DNA of 64,000 nt from Erigeron canadensis (Eukaryota > Streptophyta > Magnoliopsida > Asterales > Asteraceae). The stretch covers positions 5,516,501 to 5,580,500 of the forward strand of contig NC_057768.1 of assembly GCF_010389155.1 (NCBI RefSeq), in the 5' to 3' direction. A program made the position numbers and the translations under genes. Of this stretch, positions 1-11,683 are shown piece after piece; position 1 is the first letter of the stretch, and every line of letters starts with the position of its first letter. Below the pieces are notes generated by a model. It saw nothing but the letters and a program-made list of their open reading frames with translations, was not told the origin of the DNA and did no database searches.

Positions 1-677
1 ATCCTCTAAAGTCGATTCAACTTAATAGGTAAAGTTGGATCAACTTTAGCCAATTGATTAAGTGTAATGGTCAAGATTAAAATTTGACGTTTAAATCTTG
101 ACAATTGATGTTCAAAGGTTAAAGTTTGAAAAAAGGACTTTGAAATTTTAAAAGATGACACATTCCGTGAGACAGAAGAGTAAGGGTTGTCATCAGATTG
201 AAATTACAAAAGTTTGAAAACCAAGAACAAATCTTAGTCACACGTTTTTTCCTTTTCCTTCTTTCCCGGCTACCACCACCATCACTGTTCAACTGCCTCC
301 GCCACCACCACCAACATCACAACATTACAACCACCAGCCTTTTTTCCCGTTGTCACCATAGTCCATAACTACCACCACCACGGAAAACTGTGATTTGAAG
401 TGGGCTCTACTCTTAAGGGCAATAATAAAAGGTAGGTGGTGGTGGTGATCGGTGATGAAGTGATTAACCTGACAGTCCGCCCTTAGCCTCCATGATTCCG
501 CCAACGACTAACCAGTGGATGGTGGCGGTGTTAATGGAGGCAATGACGAATTGTGATGATGGTGGTGGCGGAAAATAGTGGTAATTAAGAAGGGCCAAAG
601 GAGAAGAAGAAAAGAAAATGTATGGTTGAGATCCAATTATAAATACAATTAGTGCATGTATTTTCTTTTCATAAGAT
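1..677. repeat. CCA/GGT-rich imperfect inverted repeat, no gene
   Basis: No convincing coding region. Positions 249-400 are pyrimidine and CCA/CCG rich. Positions 430-615 are the GGT/GGC-rich counterpart in inverted order, with the flanking T/C-rich and A/G-rich runs also mirrored. This looks like a decayed foldback element. No clean termini or target duplication were found. Confidence 0.4.
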
Positions 678-3600
678 GTAACATCCCAAATCTTTTTGCT
701 TTGACCGTTGATTTATCGTTAGTTTTTGTTAGGTTCTGTTAATTATATTGTGGTTAATTAAGATGAGATTATATGTAGCTAATGTGTTAGGGTGCGTGAA
801 TGTGCCTCATGATAAAGTGACTAATAAAGCCATAAAGTGTTCACGTACAAATCAAAGGGTAATTAAGAAACAAATAGAGGTTAACACAAGTGTAGGGACT
901 TAGATGTCATAATTAGAAAGTTGGTCCAGCAGAGCTAGATATTAAACAGGTTGCTTTTGTCTTCAAAAGCGATCAATAACTTCGAAGTGCATCTTGTAGT
1001 TGGCATTAAACAGTCATAACTTATGCATTAGCCTGTTGAATTGCTTATCGTCATTAATTTTCCATTCCACACTGCATTTTATCCCTTTCTTAATACGCTA
1101 TTAATCTTAATGTGGGTTTTGTTAAACGAATTCTTAAGGGCTTTTATTAAGGTGTATTAACTAATTGTACATTTATCATAAAATTCAGGGGTGGACTTTT
1201 AGTATGGAAATATATAATACTTCTATGCATGTTAAGTAAAACCTAAAGGCTTTGTTTAGCATTTTCCTTATTCTTATAATGATAATAATATAACATATAG
1301 ATAATAACTTTATAAGAGATGAATTACATATTAAGAGGCTGGGGCATCAAGGCATGATGTGTATCTTAATTCTTAACCGATAATGAATGAAGATACTTTT
1401 GATGCAAATAACATTAGCTATTAAGTTTAATTACAGATACCTCATAACTATAATTATTGAGTGGGTCGAGTAAGCCTCATACAGTAGTGATACATAATTT
1501 GGTCATCAACTATTTACCACAAACCAAAAAAAATGTAAATAAAGTTTTAATCGTTCGAAAAATATATTAATCATCATATACTTTTCTTCTTAATTAGGCC
1601 GCTTAGAAACAACAAGAAAGCCATAATCAAATTAGAAAGAAACACTAACAACTAGTCAACTACTAATTATATATTACTCGAATGTTTACTACACATATGC
1701 ATCACTAATTAATTAATTATCAAACAAAAGTTTCTTCATATGTTCTTAAGTTTGACTGGTTTAAAATAACTTAAGAAACCTTTAATATTTGAGCATTCAC
1801 AGGCCGCATCCAAAGCTTGATATAAATTATCATCTTTTTATAGCCACTTTACTTTTGTTTAAATCGTGTTTGTTTTTTATTACTTTTATTTCATAAATCT
1901 TTAAGTCACAATCTTTCTATGTTGCTTTAATTTAAACAGCATATATATGTAGATATAAATATAAATTCCTTTAAGTTTAGGAATAATATAAGTCGGTCTT
2001 GTTAATGTCAGATGTTACTTTTTTATGTCATTAACATGAGTAAAATAATTATATTTTTAACATAAATTTTAGTGTTATCTTTTGATATGAAATATACATT
2101 TATATTAATTATGCTAATGACAGCCCTAGTTAACATTTTTTATAATAATAAAAAGTTGTTAAACTCATCCGTCCTAGTTAATAATAAAACACGCTCCCTG
2201 TTGAAATGTTACATGATTTGGAATGAGAGATTTGTCTAAACTACCAATCATACCGTTTTAACAAATTAAGACCTCATTACGTCGATTCTTCACCGCATAC
2301 ACACTAAATAACTATCACTAACTCTTTTTATAAATCATTATCGTTGGCAACAGGAAATGTATGTAAGGCGATATTAAACGACTGCTATATAACGATCCAG
2401 CCGCAACACACGAGTTTTAGGCTAGTCAAATTTTACATAAACAAGCGTCTTCTCTCTCTCTTTCTCTCTCATTTAAATTTATTCCTAATTCCCCATCTAC
2501 ATCATAAATTCACCGTTTAATCCCAAAATCTTATATTGCTATTGTTAAATTAACCTAATCTTGTAACCCTAATAATAATAATATATATAAGTCTAAGATT
2601 TTCCCTATTCAAGTGTTCATCCATTTTTAGGGCACCAAAAATTGATTCGGAGTTTGGTGTTGAATTGGTAAGTGTCTTATAGCTTAAAATGTTCCTTGTA
2701 ATTAGTAGATAACTTCCTTGTGTTGGATCTAAGCGATTTAATTAGAGTCGGTTTGAGTGTAAAGGGGGTGTTTTGCCTCAAAAAAACGAGTCTTGGATCA
2801 AAGAGTGTTAAATGGGAAGTGGGTTGTGAAAAGTAACTGTTTTTTTTGCTTGGTTATACAGAAATATGTTGTGTTAAAGTTTGGTAATTTGATTTGGCTT
2901 CTAGGTTGTTTGATTTGGGTCAAAAACTTGATTTTGTGATGTCCAGGATCATATATGCACTGCATATCATGCCAAATCTCCAAATGTTCAGGAACACTCT
3001 CTAGTATGCGCCGCACCCCCATTTTATTCGCCACATGTGTTTTTAGCGCAAAACCTTCTGACCTTCAAAAATGCGATTTATGCGCCACATATATAAGGCA
3101 TGCGCCGCATATTTTGGTGAAAACAACATATGCACCGCATGCCTCAAATATGCGCCGCATATTCGTCCCTGTTCAGCCACATCATCTTTTCGTTTAACGA
3201 TCGTAACTTTTAAACCGTAAGTCCGTTTTTAACGTATGAGCTATCCTTGGGATCGTGTGAGAGTCTACTTTCTTATGACTCCATCCATTTGGGATGAATC
3301 AAACTCCTCTTCTAAAAAGGTTGGTCTTATGTGTCGTTGCTTTTGGACGAACAAAAATTTAATTCGATTGTGGGGTGTCTTGGCTTTGCCTAGGATGTCT
3401 TGTAACTTAACGTAGAATACAATGTGACAATAAAATGTTGATGTAATAGGTTTGTGATCGTCGTTCTCCCCGCTCACCCATTTAAGCTCATTCTAACCAC
3501 TTTTGAAGCTAAGGTGAGATTCGTAGCCCCTACGTTCACTTTATTTGGGGTGGAAAGTATACTTGTCGTCAAAACGGTTGTCAGTTGATTTAATATGTTA

Positions 3601-3910
3601 TGATATGAAATGAGACGTTTAATTCCTAATTATTTTCTTGTGTTTACGTGTTTGTATACGTTTATATATGACGAAAGACGTTATGGATCATCATGTCCAT
3701 ATTATATTATATGTATGTATGACGAAGACGTTATGGATTGTTTAATCCATATTATATATTTAGAAAATGAAAGACGCTATATTATATATTATGTAAGAAG
3801 TTCATGGTGGATTGACAAATCCACACCCGGTATGATCATGCCACTTTACGGGTTGTTGAACCCATGTTACGACGATATTATATATATATATATATTATGT
3901 TGTATATATA
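678..3910. repeat. old LTR-like repeat, left part
   Basis: At 678 the sequence begins TGTAACATCCC, the start typical of many plant Ty3/gypsy LTRs. Positions 2600-3600 have a leader-like character, with a cluster of TGCGCCGCA-type words at 3006-3155 that also occur in other LTR-related parts of this window. Positions 3660-3860 hold short inverted GACGTTATGGAT/TCCATATT units. The right half appears to resume at 7447-7880 after two MITE insertions. No protein domain was seen. The stretch 1090-2390 is AT-rich with nothing recognisable. Both boundaries are uncertain. Confidence 0.35.
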
Positions 3911-4838
3911 GAGAGTTTCCTTATTTTGAGAACAATTTTTTTTGTAAGAAACACGAGAACTCTAAAATTATACATTTGTTCACATGTTTTTTTTGTTCAT
4001 TCACATGTGAAATGATATAAAAATATATGTTGTAGAAGAAACTTTTTCAAGAAGCCTGAAATTAGCCTTTTATGAACTTGTGAATGAATTTGTTCACATG
4101 TGACAAACGGCTATATATAAGGTTTAGAAAAAAAATTTCTCCTACAACATATGTTTTTACAACATTTCACATGTAAATGACAAAAAAAAATATGTTCCAA
4201 TATGAAATTTAGGAGTTTTCACGGTTGTTACTGTAACACCCGTCATTTTTTAAATCTGGATTTTCAAAAACTTTGCCTAATGGCGTTTAGAAATGCGGAA
4301 AATAGAATCATTAAACCCTTAACGGATAGTTCATTTATAAAGTGGTGTTACAACATCATATCATTAAAATAGTATAAGATAATCCAGATTTGGCACCAAC
4401 ATTAATGCCAACATAAATAATACCTAAGTCATATTAAAAGTAGCCAATCATCATTAAGGCTAACATAAATGACTAAGCGGGAAAACTAAATGTCTCCTTC
4501 ATAGCAACTACCCGCCTCACCAAGCTAAGTCTTTCACTAGCTCAACCTGCTTAACCTCAGGGAACAACGTTTTTCAAAAGAGCAAGTGTTAGCTTTAAAA
4601 GCTAAGTAAGATAACATGAGTTTATGAAAACACTGCCAATTCATTATATATTAACAAAAACATTTCATACTGTTAATATCACATATTTGTCATAGCACGT
4701 TAAGATCACCACATTACTATGGTGTCCTTACATCATACATTAGCAAGATTATATCATCAACATTAAAGCAACATAAATAAGTTAACACATTAGGAATTCA
4801 TCGTAGTCCTAAATGTGCCTATCATCATAAAGCTTTAC

Positions 4839-4896
4839 TTTTCATCTTTCTTTACTTTCTTTTCTTTTCTTATCTTTCTTTACTTTCTTTTCTTTT
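4839..4896. repeat. tandem T/C-rich duplication
   Basis: A unit built from ATCTTTCTTTACTTTCTTTT occurs twice in direct succession inside the solo LTR. Confidence 0.75.
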
Positions 4897-5228
4897 GCCA
4901 AGACGTAGGCTATGTGACATAAGTCACACATACTTAGGGATTTGGGGTTGTGTGTAGGTGGCCATAAGACCTTACATGGGATCCTCACACCCGACTTGAT
5001 GGGTAGACCTTACGGTGGTTCATCGTCGTTGTTAAAGAAAGACAAAGTCAATCAAACTGAGTATACCGTTTAAACTTTGCACGTGTAGTGGTTAGTTACT
5101 CCACCCGGATACACTCAAACATAACTATGCCATGGGGAGGTATCTAGATTCCCACACCACGTGACCACGTACACACAAGCTCCGAAGAACTAGCATGGGT
5201 TAAGCTTAACACAACTTTACTTATGCTC

Positions 5229-5355
5229 GAGACTTCTTTATTATATTAGCTTAGGCTAAACTTTCACCTAAACTAATCACATATACCTTTCTTTACTTTA
5301 TATTAGCTTAGGCTACACTTTCACCTAAACAAATCACATACGTCTTTCTTTACTT
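5229..5355. repeat. about 60-bp tandem duplication
   Basis: The unit TATATTAGCTTAGGCTAMAC followed by TTTCACCTAAAC and ATCACATA occurs twice in tandem, with few differences. Confidence 0.8.
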
Positions 5356-7253
5356 TAGGGCCCTTAATCGTGCACATGTCATGGCAAACCTATAAAAGTC
5401 TAGTGACTAGGTGTTCAAGCCATGCAAGTAAATCATAGGACATGCATACATCATCATATCATCATTCCATAATAACATCATATCGTTATATTATAGTATC
5501 ATAATATCGTCATCACATATCAACATCACATCATCATATCATTTGACATACGTATCAACGTATCATTCATAACATCATATCTCTTAACGTGATTGCAATA
5601 CTTCATTATATCTTTTCATTATCATGTTGACTTAACGTTACATATTCGTGATGTCAATCTCATTATGGCATAATACATTTAGATCATCATAACATCTTAT
5701 CTTTTATCATGTACATTGAGCTTATCACTTACTTCATTTCATCATACATCATTTCATGACATAAACATAGTATCATTTCGTTATAGTATGCATAAGCTTA
5801 ACATTGACCATTCAAGGGTAATCATAATGAATCCCATCATAACCCCCCATACAATCCCGGACACATACAAGCATTCAATCATTCATTTGGGGAAGTTTAC
5901 ATTAAGAAAACTATGTTTTGTTGTCCCTCATGTGACAAAAGATGTTATCTTACCTCGTGACAAGCACCACGAGCAATATGCAAAGTTAATGTGCCTTGTT
6001 TGTGTTTCCGACTACCTATAGCAAACATATAACCAATAGGTAACATCAACGGGGCTCAAAAGAACCTCTCTAAGTTCCCTAAACATCTAGGTAACTTATA
6101 CTTAAGGTCTATGGGTCAAATGAGCACTAAAACAAGCCTAAACGACCAACAGACAAGCAAGTGCGTCACACACCCCATCAGTGCATCGCACCAAACAAAC
6201 AGAAAACTCAAACCCAGCCCAGGTGTGCCGCACCAAAGACCAGGTGCGCTACACCTCGGGTGCCGACCAACCAAACCTTTTTTTGTTTTTCTTTAATCTC
6301 TTTCCGAACGGTTCCCAAACCTCCACCACGAATTATACCCATTAAATTGACATCAAATAGGTCACAATTAAACATTTGAAAACATCAATTAATCCTTGAA
6401 TCAATTGCATAAATGAATCCCTTTTTTTGATCATCAAAACGACTCGAAACCGCAACGTTTGATTCAAAAACACAATTGAACACACATGGATCTACTTAAA
6501 CACCTGGGATTCAATTATTTACATATAAACAACATTATTCAACATTAAAGTTTGCATCTTGACATAGTTAATCAACTCTATTTATAATTTTACTCATGAA
6601 AACGTCGTTTTCAACCAGAAACATCAACTTCCAACAACCCCAACCCTCATGGTCGAATCTACAGGGACAAAACCTACTTTAAAACTTAATCAACAATCAA
6701 TTGATGATATAATACCTGTAGGAATGATTAACGGATCAAAAAGCAAGCGAAATCCCTTCCGAAAACCCCCGAAATCGACTAGAACTTGAAGAAACTTAGG
6801 GTTTTGGTGTGTGAAACTTTTATGCAGGTTTGGATCTGATTTTAGGGCACATGGGACGTGATTTTAAGCTCTAAATCTGCTGGAACAAGTTTCAAGAATT
6901 AACATCTAGGTCATTGCACTTTTCTTATAACTCGTTTCGTAACCTAGTTGCTCGTTTAACGCATACGGGAATACTTAACGACCCTTAACTTGTATCGGAA
7001 ACACTTTGTAACTTTATTTATTATAATTTATCATTCTTTTCATCACTTTTATCGAATTGCACGTTAACACATAAATCTTACATTTCATATATTAAATACA
7101 TAAGCATTTAATCATGTAATCCATTTAAGGCACATAACTTGACGTAACCTAATGTTGACTAATGGGCAAATCAAACGTCAAATATATAAAGTTTGGGATG
7201 TTACACTTACAAAATAATGGTTTCTCAAAATAAGGGTCCCCTATATATATATA

Positions 7254-7446
7254 TAGGGAAAAGGGAATATAAGGTTGTCCAACACCTAACCTTAGGTGTG
7301 GAACCCCTTACATACTAATATTTTATTATTTATTGTTTAATGAATAAATGTCTGGGCCTCCATGATTTTTATGGTTTAAAAAATTAATATGTGAGTGTCC
7401 GACATCTAAGCTTAGGTACCTAACAACCTTATATTCCCATCCCCCA
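7254..7446. mobile_element. short foldback MITE
   Basis: The left arm GGGAATATAAGGTTG and the following CACCTAACCTTAGGTG pair with the right arm, CTAAGCTTAGGTACCT then CAACCTTATATTCCC. It is about 190 bp, AT-rich in the middle and flanked on both sides by TA repeats. It is non-coding. Confidence 0.75.
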
Positions 7447-7880
7447 TATATATATATATATATTGACGATTGTTGAGACGTTGACGTTGAATGTATTGAC
7501 TTGTGCTAACATGTACCTTTTTAGGGTTTCATTGACGTGATTAGGTATTCTAATCCTCGTATGATGATAACGGTTGATATCCCGACACTTGATTTTATTG
7601 ATAAAACCTACAAACTCACCAATTTTATGATGACACATTTTAGTACATTTTTCAGGTGATTAGGTGAACCAAAGATGTATCAGATGATTGATTACATGTG
7701 CTAAGATTGGACTTGGACTATTCTTGGATACGTGATTCATAGTTTCTGTTTATGAGTTATGCTTAGGGTCGTTAGCCATCTTTTTGACTATCTTTTATAA
7801 ACGCTTGATGACGTTGTGCTCCTTATGCATTTTATGTCGAATCCTTTAATGCATTTAGTCTTAACTCTATATAATTTTCA
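7447..7880. repeat. old LTR-like repeat, right part
   Basis: After a TA run the sequence continues with ACCTACAAACTCACCAATTT and TTTTTCAGGTGATTAGG, wording that I associate with the distal part of Ty3/gypsy LTRs in composites (from memory). It probably continues the repeat left at 3910. No clean CA end was found. Confidence 0.3.
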
Positions 7881-8525
7881 TGTAAAAAAAAGACAAACCC
7901 TCACATCTCTCTTGAATCAGTATAACTGATTTCATTGACATAAATTTAGTTTATACGACATATTCATGATCTCATCACATGAAATTTGTCAGTTAGTTAT
8001 ACGATTAAAAAAGAATTTGCAATTTAAGGTTAGATAAATGTTGTTAAAAAAAAGGGTTTTTGTTTTTTTTAATGTTCGTGTCACAGAACGGCTAAGAAAA
8101 AAAAAAGTTTCAAGTTATATACAAATGTGATCATATTATTCATTTTTGTTTCATCTTTCATTAAATAATAATGTAATATATTTCATTATTATTGTAAAAG
8201 TTTAAAACGTGGTGATTGATTATAGAAAATGGTAATTAAAGAGTACGAAAGAATTAGGGGTTGTTTGATACGACGAAATGCAAAGGGAATAAAAGAAATG
8301 AGAAACATTTTATTTATTTGGGTGTACCAGAGCATGAAATCAAAAATGGAGTGTGAGTCCCAAATTAGTTGGTTTACTCGACTGACAAGCAATTCAAAAC
8401 TTGTATAAGACCGGTTCAGAATGATGATCCAAATATGGATAGAACAATAATGTAAATGACTGAAAGTAAATAGCAAGAAACTAAAAGTACTGAAACTATA
8501 TAAATTATATGTATAAGTCAAGTAT
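7881..8525. other. AT-rich intergenic DNA, nothing recognised
   Basis: Homopolymer runs and short ORFs only. The longest ORF here (8189-8521, minus) has no recognisable domain and unconvincing composition. Confidence 0.5.
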
Positions 8526-9256
8526 GTGGCATTGAGACACGATGTACTTTTTAATGTATTTTATTCATTGATATAAACAAAATATAAGGGTTGTTACAGA
8601 ACAAAGATAATCACCCTAGTGAAATATCTAAACATTCTTGAAATACAATTGATCTAAATAACTTGGAAATACTCTTAAGAATTACTTAGAGTATATCTCA
8701 CAAGTTGCAATGTCAAAGTTTTGAGCCCTTTGCAAGTTGTAAGAAACCTTGTATTTATAGGCAAAATTTATGATGATGTGGACAAGGCCGTACAATATAC
8801 AGTTGGGAAACATTTAAGGAATATCAATTGATTCTTTAATAAGTGTATTTTAAGGTTAAGTATGAAAGTCATTTGATGTGATATTTCACACTTTATTCCC
8901 AACTTTTGACTTAACCAAAAAGCTTTCCTAGAGATAATGTTATTATCCGGGTAAATGTTGGTAATGTAAAAAGGCTTCCCCGTAATCAATGTAAAAGTGT
9001 TGTAAGTACTTTTGCACTAAGATGCTTCAGTCTTCGATCAGGTATAATCTTCTATGGGCTCTGCTTCTGAGATGATTCTCTTTCTTTAGTATTCAATCTT
9101 TGACTTCAGAATAAATGCTTTCAGTTTGGGCTGATCTGAACTGAAGTGAAGCTTCAGTGAAATATTCTGAAATGGTTCAGAATCCTATACAAGTATTTTC
9201 ACTAAGCTTCAACTATTTCTTGGACAAATTATACTTGATCGATTTTCGACCTAACA
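8526..9256 (-). mobile_element. solo LTR, Ty1/copia type
   Basis: Read on the minus strand it starts TGTTAGGTCG at 9256 and ends GCCACA at 8526. A core promoter (CCTATAAATACAAGG) lies at about 8748-8762, followed by an AT-rich transcribed-end-like region. The length of 731 bp and the TGTTA/CA ends fit a copia LTR. No partner LTR or coding region is adjacent. The flanks do not give a perfect 5-bp duplication, so it is either old or slightly truncated. Confidence 0.65.
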
Positions 9257-9858
9257 TGAAGAAAATAGGAATTATTTACGTTATCTACATTCTTTACAAA
9301 TTTTAGGGAATGCGTTCGAATGAAATTTTGTTTGTTTTATTGATGATGTTATATGTGTTAATATTAATTATTAATTAAAATCTTATATTTCTCTTTTATA
9401 TATATTATCTATTTGTACTAAACAACATAATCCGTCTTTTTTTTAATATACTTATTTTCTTTCTTACTATTTTCATTTTCTATTATATTTTCAATTCTTA
9501 TGACTTTTTTCTATCAAACGTCAAGAAAAATGAAATGCTTAATGTGCAAAAAGTTACATAGTACATAACTAAAGGGTTATTTTAGTATTTACACCAAACA
9601 TCATTTTTGCTAATTACGGAAGATGTTTCTACAAAACTTGTGTCGGTCTTCAATCCCACCTCCACACCAATCGTTGCCACCACCTGTACATCAGTGGTCG
9701 TCGTCACAACGACGTATCACGCGGACACATATTTAATATAGAAAAGCATACACAATAATGTAAAATAAAACCAAAACTGGATTATTTATCACCTTGGGGG
9801 TTATTTTTTAATTAATATTTTGATAGAGAGTATATATATATATACACAATAACTAAAT
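9257..9858. other. AT-rich intergenic DNA with a short CCR-rich patch
   Basis: Nothing coding was recognised. Positions 9640-9730 form a GC-richer island whose reverse complement contains CCGCGTGATACGTCG, related to words at 10755, 11225 and 55260. Confidence 0.4.
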
Positions 9859-9865
9859 GGGTGTC

Positions 9866-10253
9866 AGGGGCAGAACTACATGCAACTTAGAGGTAGCCGG
9901 TGCTACCGGTCCGTTAAATTCATTTAGTACCAATTTTATGAAAAATGATGTATTTTTTATTGGTGTTACGAGTTAAATAAATATGAGATACCGGTCAATG
10001 TAACCAACTTTAAATTTTTGAAACATTTTTCTATCAATAAAACTTATAAAAACGTATCTGTACAGTTAAATGGTAAATAAAAACTACTAAAAGTGTAAAA
10101 TAAATTCTTAAAATTCATAATAAATAGCCAAAAATCATTAAAAAAAATGCTAAAACTCGTAACAATTTAGTTGTTATTGTTACTTTATGCCGATATAAGA
10201 CTAGTGGAAAAAACATTGTGCTACCGTTCACTTTCATTTCTGGTTCCGCCACT
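9866..10253. mobile_element. hAT-like MITE
   Basis: The left terminus AGGGGCAGAAC matches the reverse complement of the right terminus, AGTGGCGGAAC. The element is flanked by GGGTGTC at 9859-9865 and GGGTGCC at 10254-10260, a near-perfect 7-bp repeat (hAT duplications are usually 8 bp). The 388-bp body is AT-rich and has no transposase. Confidence 0.6.
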
Positions 10254-11330
10254 GGGTGCCCGTATAATAAACGATGGTGATAATGGTAGAGGCGATTATG
10301 TAATGATGACGGTGGTGAATGGTGACGATAATGACGACGAGTTTTGTAAATAACTGATGTGAATGTGGCTAATGTTAAAAGTTTAATGTCGGTGAAAATA
10401 TCAAAAAGTGTTAGATGAAATTATCATACTTTTTCAATGTTTTTAAGAATAAAAAGACTTACAAAATTCAGTATCTTCTGAATTCGTTGCCCATCTTAAG
10501 AAGAAAACATTATAGGTAGATTACTAATCTATACATGTAAACTCTAAAAAAAAATTATGCATTTAAGATACACAAATTGATCAATATATTTCTCTCATAT
10601 ATTTATATCATTTATCACTTAATTTTTATAAAATATATAGTATTCTTTTTACGCTAATTACTTATATTATTTGTCATCGTCTCTGTCAACGCTCGTAATT
10701 GCCACTACCATACTGACACAACATTACGTAAGTATCCCAGTATCTATTAACTTTTATTAGCACGATACCCGCGTAATGTGATGATGGTTGTAACTGCGGC
10801 GGTGTAGTGGTAACGACGTATGGTAGTAGTAGTGGCAATTGTTGGTGGTGGTTTCGGCTTCGATAGATGTTTATAATTGATGTAAAGAGTCAATGAAAAT
10901 ATTTTAAAAGATGAGAGCCTGATTTTGTCATTTAATCATTAAAATACATTGATAAATTTTCATATCCTAAAAGTATAATTTTTCAACTCACACACTAAAA
11001 TATTCATAAAATATTTTCCAACCGTATCTATACAAACTATTTCTTTCATTTATTCATTAGTGTATATATTTTCATCTAATATCCCTATAATACTCTTAAT
11101 AAAATTATTCACAAAAGATACATCTCTTAACCATAAAATAATTACACTATTATTTACATCAATTACTTTTAGATTAATAATCACATCACTACCACATGGC
11201 CAACACCATCTCCCATTACTGTTATTGCTGCCGCATCACACGGGTACCAATTTCGTTTTTCAATATGAGAAGTCACTCAAGATGCCTATTCAATGGACAA
11301 GAGGATTACCACAATTACCTTGAGTTATAA
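10254..11330. repeat. foldback region with GGT/CCG-rich arms
   Basis: An inverted repeat is centred near 10748. The left arm at 10660-10740 (AATTGCCACTACCATA and then CATTACGTAAGTATC) pairs with the right arm at 10752-10845 (GATACCCGCGTAATGTG and then ATGGTAGTAG.TGGCAATT). A related inverted copy lies at 11180-11250. No coding gene is supported. Confidence 0.5.
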
Positions 11331-11683
11331 TAATAAATTTTATAAAATATAGTATAGATTAACTCTCTCTTTGAAGAATAATTTTGAATAATTTTAAAAT
11401 ATAGTATAGATTAACTTTAATTAGAAAACAAAAGTAGAAAAGACAGATCCCTCTATATCTATCTTCCCATAACCGTTGCTTAACGCCACGCCATCCTTCC
11501 CACGTTTCATATCCACCTTACGTTTTCATTTTTCAATTTCCATTTCTCTACTTTCACAAATAAATAAAAACACAAAAACCACCCCTTCATATATTTCACA
11601 TTTTCCACTTCTTAGATATTTTCTCTTTTCTCTTTGTATTCTCACCACTTGTCTTTTCACCGTCGGTGGCATCACGCCGGCTC
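11331..11683 (+). promoter_or_regulatory. promoter and 5' leader of the armadillo-repeat gene
   Basis: TATAAAATATAGTATAG-like words occur twice (11340-11364 and 11393-11417) as a direct duplication of AAAATATAGTATAGATTAAC. A pyrimidine-rich leader follows from about 11450 up to the ATG at 11684. Two TATA-like copies could give two start sites. This is inferred from position and composition only. Confidence 0.45.

Larger units (their letters stand above)
4232..7205. mobile_element. solo LTR, Ty3/gypsy type, about 3 kb
   Basis: The sequence runs from TGTAACACCCG to GGGATGTTACA, with complementary TG/CA ends. It is flanked by GTTAC at 4227-4231 and CTTAC at 7206-7210, a 5-bp target duplication with one mismatch. 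The outside flanks join into one continuous MITE arm, which supports the boundaries independently. No gag, pol or second LTR is present, so it is a solo LTR left by LTR-LTR recombination. The interior has TGCGCTACA/TGCCGCACC words at 6170-6260 and two internal tandem duplications. ORFs inside it are short and unsupported. Confidence 0.8.
3911..7241. mobile_element. foldback MITE split by a solo LTR
   Basis: The left arm at 3911-3970 (GAGAGTTTCCTTATTTTGAG and onward) is the reverse complement of the right arm, which lies at 4210-4231 and then 7211-7241. The inner arms at 3970-4030 and 4130-4200 also pair (TTCACATGT and CTACAACATATG words). The right arm is interrupted by the LTR at 4232-7205. 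The element sits in TA-repeat sequence, as expected for TA-targeting MITEs. It is non-coding. A partial relative lies at 58620-58760. Confidence 0.7.

Noticed and set aside
5716..6379. ORFs of 60-101 codons
   Set aside because: They lie inside the 3-kb solo LTR with no domain and biased composition.
8189..8521. Minus-strand ORF of 110 codons
   Set aside because: Phe/Ser/Tyr-rich AT-driven reading frame without motif, leader or homologue.
9257..9858. Inverted ATGAAATGC/GCATTTCAT words flanking the copia LTR at 8270 and 9530
   Set aside because: Similarity is short and AT-rich; no consistent termini or target duplication, so no element is called.
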